Positions 6,636 through 9,626 of a stretch of 9,626 bases of DNA are shown here, in pieces. The notes under the pieces were generated by a model, which saw only the letters and a program-made list of their open reading frames with translations, was not told where the DNA came from and did no database searches. This stretch comes from an uncultured Eubacterium sp. (GTDB taxonomy: Bacteria > Bacillota > Clostridia > Lachnospirales > Lachnospiraceae). The stretch is taken from NCBI GenBank assembly GCA_910586045.1, contig CAJUIH010000116.1, positions 1 to 9,626 of the forward strand, given 5' to 3'. Numbering within the stretch: position 1 is the first letter of the stretch; every line of letters begins with the position of its first letter. A program made the position numbers and the translations under genes.

Positions 6636-7540
6636 AGCTTGACCGTATGATCGGGATTTTGTCCGTTTTGCTGCAGCAGGAAAAAGTGACCGCACCGGAT
6701 CTGGCAAAGAGGTTTGAGGTTTCCCGCCGTACCATCAGCCGTGATATCGATGCGCTTTGCAGGGCAGGAATCCCATTGGTAACCAGACAGGGGTTAAACG
6801 GTGGCATTTCCATTATGGAAGGCTATAAAATGGACCGTACACTGCTTAGTACATCCGATATGCAGGCAATCTTAACGGGGCTTCGAAGCCTGGACAGTAT
6901 CAGCGGTACCAACCGCTACGCCAGACTAATGGAAAAGCTGTCGGCGGGTTCGTCCGGACTGCTGATGGGGGACGCGCATATGTCCATCAATCTGGCTTCC
7001 TGGTACAAAGATTCGTTGTCCCCTAAAATAGAATTGCTGCACAACGCGATTCTTTCGAGTCAAAAGGTCGCTTTTTCCTATTATGCGCCAAAGGGGGAAT
7101 CGCAGCGGACAGTTGAGCCGTACCATCTGATTTTTCAATGGAGCAGTTGGTATTTGTGGAGCTGGTGTGCGTGCAGGGAAAGTTTCCGCTTGTTTAAGCT
7201 GGGGCGCATGACGGATCTTAGACTGGCCGGCCCTTTTAAAAAACGCCAGGCTCCGCTCCCGGACTTGTCTGCCGAGCGGATGTTCCCAAATTCCTATCAG
7301 GTTTTGGCGGTTATTCAGCCGGAATATAAATGGCGGCTGATTGAAGAATACGGGCCGGAAAGCTTTACGGTCCAGCCGGATGGTACGTTGCTTTTTTCTT
7401 TTGGTTTATTGGATAAAGCAAGCATTGTAGGCTGGATTGCATCCTTTGGAGCCGGAGCGGAGCTTTTGGAGCCGTATGAGTTTCGCCGGGATATTGCAGC
7501 GTTTGCAGAAGAAATCCAGAAAAAATACAAACAACCATGA
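6632..7540 (+). CDS. HTH/WYL-domain transcriptional regulator (YafY-like)
   Basis: A 302-residue regulator. An HTH_11-type winged helix occupies about 5-62, with the recognition helix VSRRTISRDIDAL (30-42) and the wing PLVTRQGLNGGISI. A linker leads to a WYL domain at about 137-200, containing the name-giving Trp173-Tyr174-Leu175 and the downstream FRLFKLGRM. A C-terminal WCX-like extension covers about 222-298. WYL domains sense small ligands or nucleic acid, depending on the protein; the ligand here is unknown. The ATG overlaps the leuD stop by four bases and AAGGA at 6624-6628 serves as binding site, so it is translationally coupled to leuD. It may respond to a pathway metabolite or may simply ride in the operon. 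Its stop codon lies inside the left arm of the terminator stem. Confidence 0.9.
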   Translation: MKLDRMIGILSVLLQQEKVTAPDLAKRFEVSRRTISRDIDALCRAGIPLVTRQGLNGGISIMEGYKMDRTLLSTSDMQAILTGLRSLDSISGTNRYARLMEKLSAGSSGLLMGDAHMSINLASWYKDSLSPKIELLHNAILSSQKVAFSYYAPKGESQRTVEPYHLIFQWSSWYLWSWCACRESFRLFKLGRMTDLRLAGPFKKRQAPLPDLSAERMFPNSYQVLAVIQPEYKWRLIEEYGPESFTVQPDGTLLFSFGLLDKASIVGWIASFGAGAELLEPYEFRRDIAAFAEEIQKKYKQP

Positions 7541-7564
7541 CAAATAGATGTCATGGTTGTTTGT
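7527..7564 (+). terminator. Perfect 16-bp stem at the end of the leuCD-WYL operon
   Basis: ACAAACAACCATGACA (7527-7542) and TGTCATGGTTGTTTGT (7549-7564) are exact reverse complements with a 6-base loop. The right arm ends in a U-rich run and the left arm is preceded by AAAAA, as in terminators whose A-tract pairs with the U-tract. No free U-run follows, which lowers certainty. The regulator's TGA stop (7538-7540) is in the stem. Confidence 0.7.
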
Positions 7565-7567
7565 CCA

Positions 7568-7596
7568 TTGTTAACTGTTTATGCAGGCGGTACAAA
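7568..7596 (+). promoter_or_regulatory. Possible promoter for thiN
   Basis: TTGTTA (7568-7573) and TACAAA (7591-7596) are spaced by 17 bases between the terminator stem and the thiN ribosome binding site. Matches are moderate (two mismatches each). The leader is too short for a TPP riboswitch, and none is seen. Confidence 0.35.
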
Positions 7597-7621
7597 GCAA
7601 AAAACAGAAAAGGAAAATTAT

Positions 7622-8269
7622 ATGAAAACATTGATTGTAACAGGAGGAACCGTAGATTCCGCGTTTGCAGCGTCTTATCTCAGGCAGCAGGCGTTTGATG
7701 ATCTGATTGCGTGCGACCGCGGTATTCATTTTTTTGCGCAGAAAAATATCCGTCCAGACGCGATTATCGGGGACTTTGATTCCGCAGACCAGGATGAGCT
7801 GTCGCGTTTTCGTGGCGACCCTGCCATTGCTTTTCATACGTTTCAGCCGGAAAAAGATTATGCGGATACCGAATTGGCATTGAAGCTTGCCATTGCGCGC
7901 GGCGGCAGCGAAGTTCATATTTTAGGCGGCACGGGGACAAGGCTGGATCATGTGCTTGGAACTGTACGCATGCTGGGGATTGCGCTGGAATCGAATGTTA
8001 TGTGTTATCTGGTCGATGTCAATAACAGGCTGCGTCTGATCCGGGGCAGGACTGTGATAAAAAAAGCAGAGCAGTACGGTCGCTATATATCATTCATCCC
8101 TTTGACAAATGAGGTACGCGGGGTAACGCTTAGTGGGTTTTACTATCCGCTTTCGGATTATACGATGGGCGGATTTCATACGCTTGGAATCAGCAATGAA
8201 ATCGTGGAAGAAGAGGCGGTGGTTGACTTGCGGGATGGCATTTTGATTATGGTGGAAGCCAGCGATTAA
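7622..8269 (+). CDS. thiN: Thiamine pyrophosphokinase
   Basis: A 215-residue enzyme that transfers pyrophosphate from ATP to thiamine, giving the cofactor thiamine diphosphate (EC 2.7.6.2), in the cytoplasm. Family motifs are visible: LIACDRGIHFF (28-38), PDAIIGDFDS (45-54) with metal-binding acidic residues, EKDYADTELAL (77-87) and LGGTGTRLDHVLG (101-113). The C-terminal beta domain ends in TLGISNEI near 187-194, a stretch typical of thiamine-binding ThiN proteins. Length is typical (about 210-220). AAAGGA at 7609-7614, 7 bases before ATG 7622, fixes the start; an in-frame GTG at 7553 lies in the terminator stem and is rejected. It appears to be a single-gene unit, convergent with the MFS gene. 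No rsgA or rpe neighbour is present, unlike many Firmicutes. Confidence 0.92.
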   Translation: MKTLIVTGGTVDSAFAASYLRQQAFDDLIACDRGIHFFAQKNIRPDAIIGDFDSADQDELSRFRGDPAIAFHTFQPEKDYADTELALKLAIARGGSEVHILGGTGTRLDHVLGTVRMLGIALESNVMCYLVDVNNRLRLIRGRTVIKKAEQYGRYISFIPLTNEVRGVTLSGFYYPLSDYTMGGFHTLGISNEIVEEEAVVDLRDGILIMVEASD

Positions 8270-8309
8270 AAAATAAAGGGTTTAAAAAGTGCCAAAAAGG
8301 AATGATCAG

Positions 8310-9547
8310 TTACTCGCAGACTTCCATATTTCTAAAAAATCTCGTTGCAGACAGCCCTACAATACAAACTATGATACCCGTCGGGATTAAGACAAAATAT
8401 ACAGCGCTGTGGAATCTGTCAAACAGAAAACCGTACACGGTTTGTCCTAAGGGCTGGACGCACAAAGTAACCGTTGCTGTATAAGCCATCACTTTTCCTA
8501 TGAAATGATTTGGCGTCCTCTGCTGTATGAGGGAAACAGCGAAAATAGAAAATATACTGATAACAGCCTGCATGCCGCAAAATGATACAACCGTAACGCC
8601 ATACTTTATCATGGCATTCACTGGCAAAAGGAAAACTATGCCAGCAGGGATCATAAAAATACCAAGAGCAGCAAGCAGGAAAGATAATGTATGGATTTTC
8701 AATTTCTCTGCCAATATTCCTGCGGCAATGCTCCCCAAGATTGTAGCGGCTGCTAACGCACTTTCCGCAGCCCCATAATACTTTGCATTAAATCCAAGGT
8801 GCGCCCGCACAAGAAAGGGAAGCCCAACTATAGTAATACCCATCACAAAAAACCTTGCGAATGCCGTTAAAAGCAGCATTTTTGAAATAGCAGCCTGTTC
8901 TTTTGAAAGATACTGCACGCTTGATAAAAAATCCTGTTTCACAATCTGAAGCATGCCGCCTTGATTTGGAATACGCTGAAAACTCAATTTTATAAAACAT
9001 TCAAACAGGGCAGTAATAAAAAACAGACAACACTCGCATACATTACGGGTTTCAGCCCAAACATGGCATATAATACACCGCCCAACATAGGGGCAATCAG
9101 ATAGGATAAAGATGCCGCTTGATTTACAACGGCATTTCCTTTCATAATATTGTCGCCTTGTAACATGGTGGGAATACACGCTTGAACAGTAGGCGTTTCA
9201 AACGCACCCAAAATAGAAAGTATAATAAGCAACGTACTGATTACGGCAATGGCATTGCTTTCCGACAGGAATAGTGCCGCACATAAAACGGATACGCCAG
9301 TCAATGCGTCTAACGCCACCATAATATTCCGTCTGTCTGCCCTGTCCGCCAAGATGCCGCCAAGCGGTGACAAAAGAATGGTCGGGATTGTAGCAGCAGA
9401 CAATATCCCTGCAAATATGGCTGCCGAACCAGTCACTTCCAGTACATACATGGACAGTGCCAGTTTCAATATAAAATTTCCAAACAATGAGGTTAGCTGC
9501 CCCAAAATAAGGAGCGTAAAATTTTTCGTAAATAATTTTTCCGTCAT
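8310..9547 (-). pseudogene. MFS efflux transporter (MefA/EntS-like), interrupted by a frameshift
   Basis: Two minus-strand frames together make one ordinary 12-helix MFS drug exporter of about 412 residues. The first (9547 to 8990, 185 residues) holds helices 1-6 start, with motif A GGILADRADRRNI at 63-75 and helix 4/5 residues GAFETPTVQACIPTML. The second frame resumes at about 9018 with FITALFECFIKL and runs to 8310, supplying the C-terminal half. The break is at a run of six T (six A at 9018-9023 on the plus strand); one more T would join them exactly. The start ATG at 9547 has AAAGGAGGG (9556-9564), 8 bases away. The family pumps macrolides or siderophores; the substrate here is unknown. 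The break may be a true inactivating deletion, a sequencing error, or a slippage site. Codon choice looks more AT-rich than in the leuCD genes, hinting at separate origin. Confidence 0.82.
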
Positions 9548-9570
9548 GGCTGATTCCCTCCTTTTTCCTT

Positions 9571-9582
9571 GAGAGTACTCTC
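9571..9582. promoter_or_regulatory. 12-bp palindrome before the MFS gene
   Basis: GAGAGTACTCTC is a perfect palindrome 24 bases upstream of the MFS start codon, directly before its Shine-Dalgarno sequence. It could be a repressor operator or a small leader hairpin. No cognate regulator is in the window and no promoter was found between it and the window edge. Confidence 0.4.
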
Positions 9583-9604
9583 GGAAACTCACAGCCCTTG
9601 AAAA

Positions 9605-9622
9605 CACTGTGGTTCCATAGTG
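9605..9622 (-). terminator. Terminator-like hairpin in the MFS leader
   Basis: On the minus strand CACTATGGAACCACAGTG forms a 7-8 bp stem with one mismatch and a tight loop, followed at once by TTTTC. It would end an upstream minus-strand transcript outside the window, or act as an attenuator before the efflux gene. The short U-tract makes this tentative. Confidence 0.35.
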
Positions 9623-9626
9623 CCCC

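Noticed and set aside
7553..7621. GTG-initiated extension of ThiN
   Set aside because: The start would be inside the terminator stem and the added residues are not family-like; ATG 7622 has a clear ribosome binding site.
7565..7621. TPP riboswitch before thiN
   Set aside because: The leader is under 60 bases and lacks the THI-box core; far too short.
8270..8309. Bidirectional terminator between thiN and the MFS gene
   Set aside because: The gap is A-rich with two AAAAAG tracts but contains no inverted repeat of useful length.

Overview
The window looks like a chromosomal segment from an anaerobic Firmicute, most likely a gut clostridium of the Lachnospiraceae type. The grounds are moderate GC content, strong AGGAGG-type ribosome binding sites, clostridial-type LeuC and LeuD proteins, a PadR/DUF2812 pair and a CE2 esterase without a signal peptide. 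This is inferred from protein style, not from a marker gene. No rRNA, tRNA, CRISPR array, transposase or complete mobile element is visible.

Layout: (1) Positions 1-521 hold two related GC-rich palindromic elements in opposite orientation, the first cut by the window edge, separated by an AT-rich spacer of about 140 bp with no convincing gene. (2) 637-1748 is a promoter and a cytoplasmic CE2-type SGNH acetylesterase. (3) 1799-2926 is an ECF-like sigma factor with an unusual cysteine-containing C-terminal tail, with a nested inverted repeat just upstream and a long imperfect hairpin downstream. (4) 2989-4721 is a two-gene operon, a DUF2812 membrane protein followed by its PadR-family repressor. 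It is driven by a perfect-consensus promoter carrying two copies of an ATCGA-N3-TCGAT dyad, a textbook layout for autoregulation. (5) 4761-7564 is an apparent leuC-leuD-WYL regulator operon, preceded by an ATAA-N7-TTAT dyad of the LysR/CcpC type and closed by a perfect 16-bp stem. (6) 7568-8269 is thiamine pyrophosphokinase. (7) Convergent to it on the minus strand, 8310-9547 is a MefA/EntS-like MFS efflux gene split by a one-base frameshift in a T6 tract, with a palindrome and a terminator-like hairpin in its leader.

Functionally the window mixes housekeeping metabolism (isopropylmalate isomerase, thiamine diphosphate synthesis, deacetylation of imported glycans) with regulatory and accessory modules (sigma factor, PadR/DUF2812, WYL regulator, MFS efflux). 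No obvious defence or biosynthetic cluster is present. The most interesting points are the paired palindromic elements at the left edge, the sigma-factor tail, the double PadR operator, the citB-like operator geometry before leuC, translational coupling of a WYL regulator to leuD, and the homopolymer frameshift in the MFS gene.
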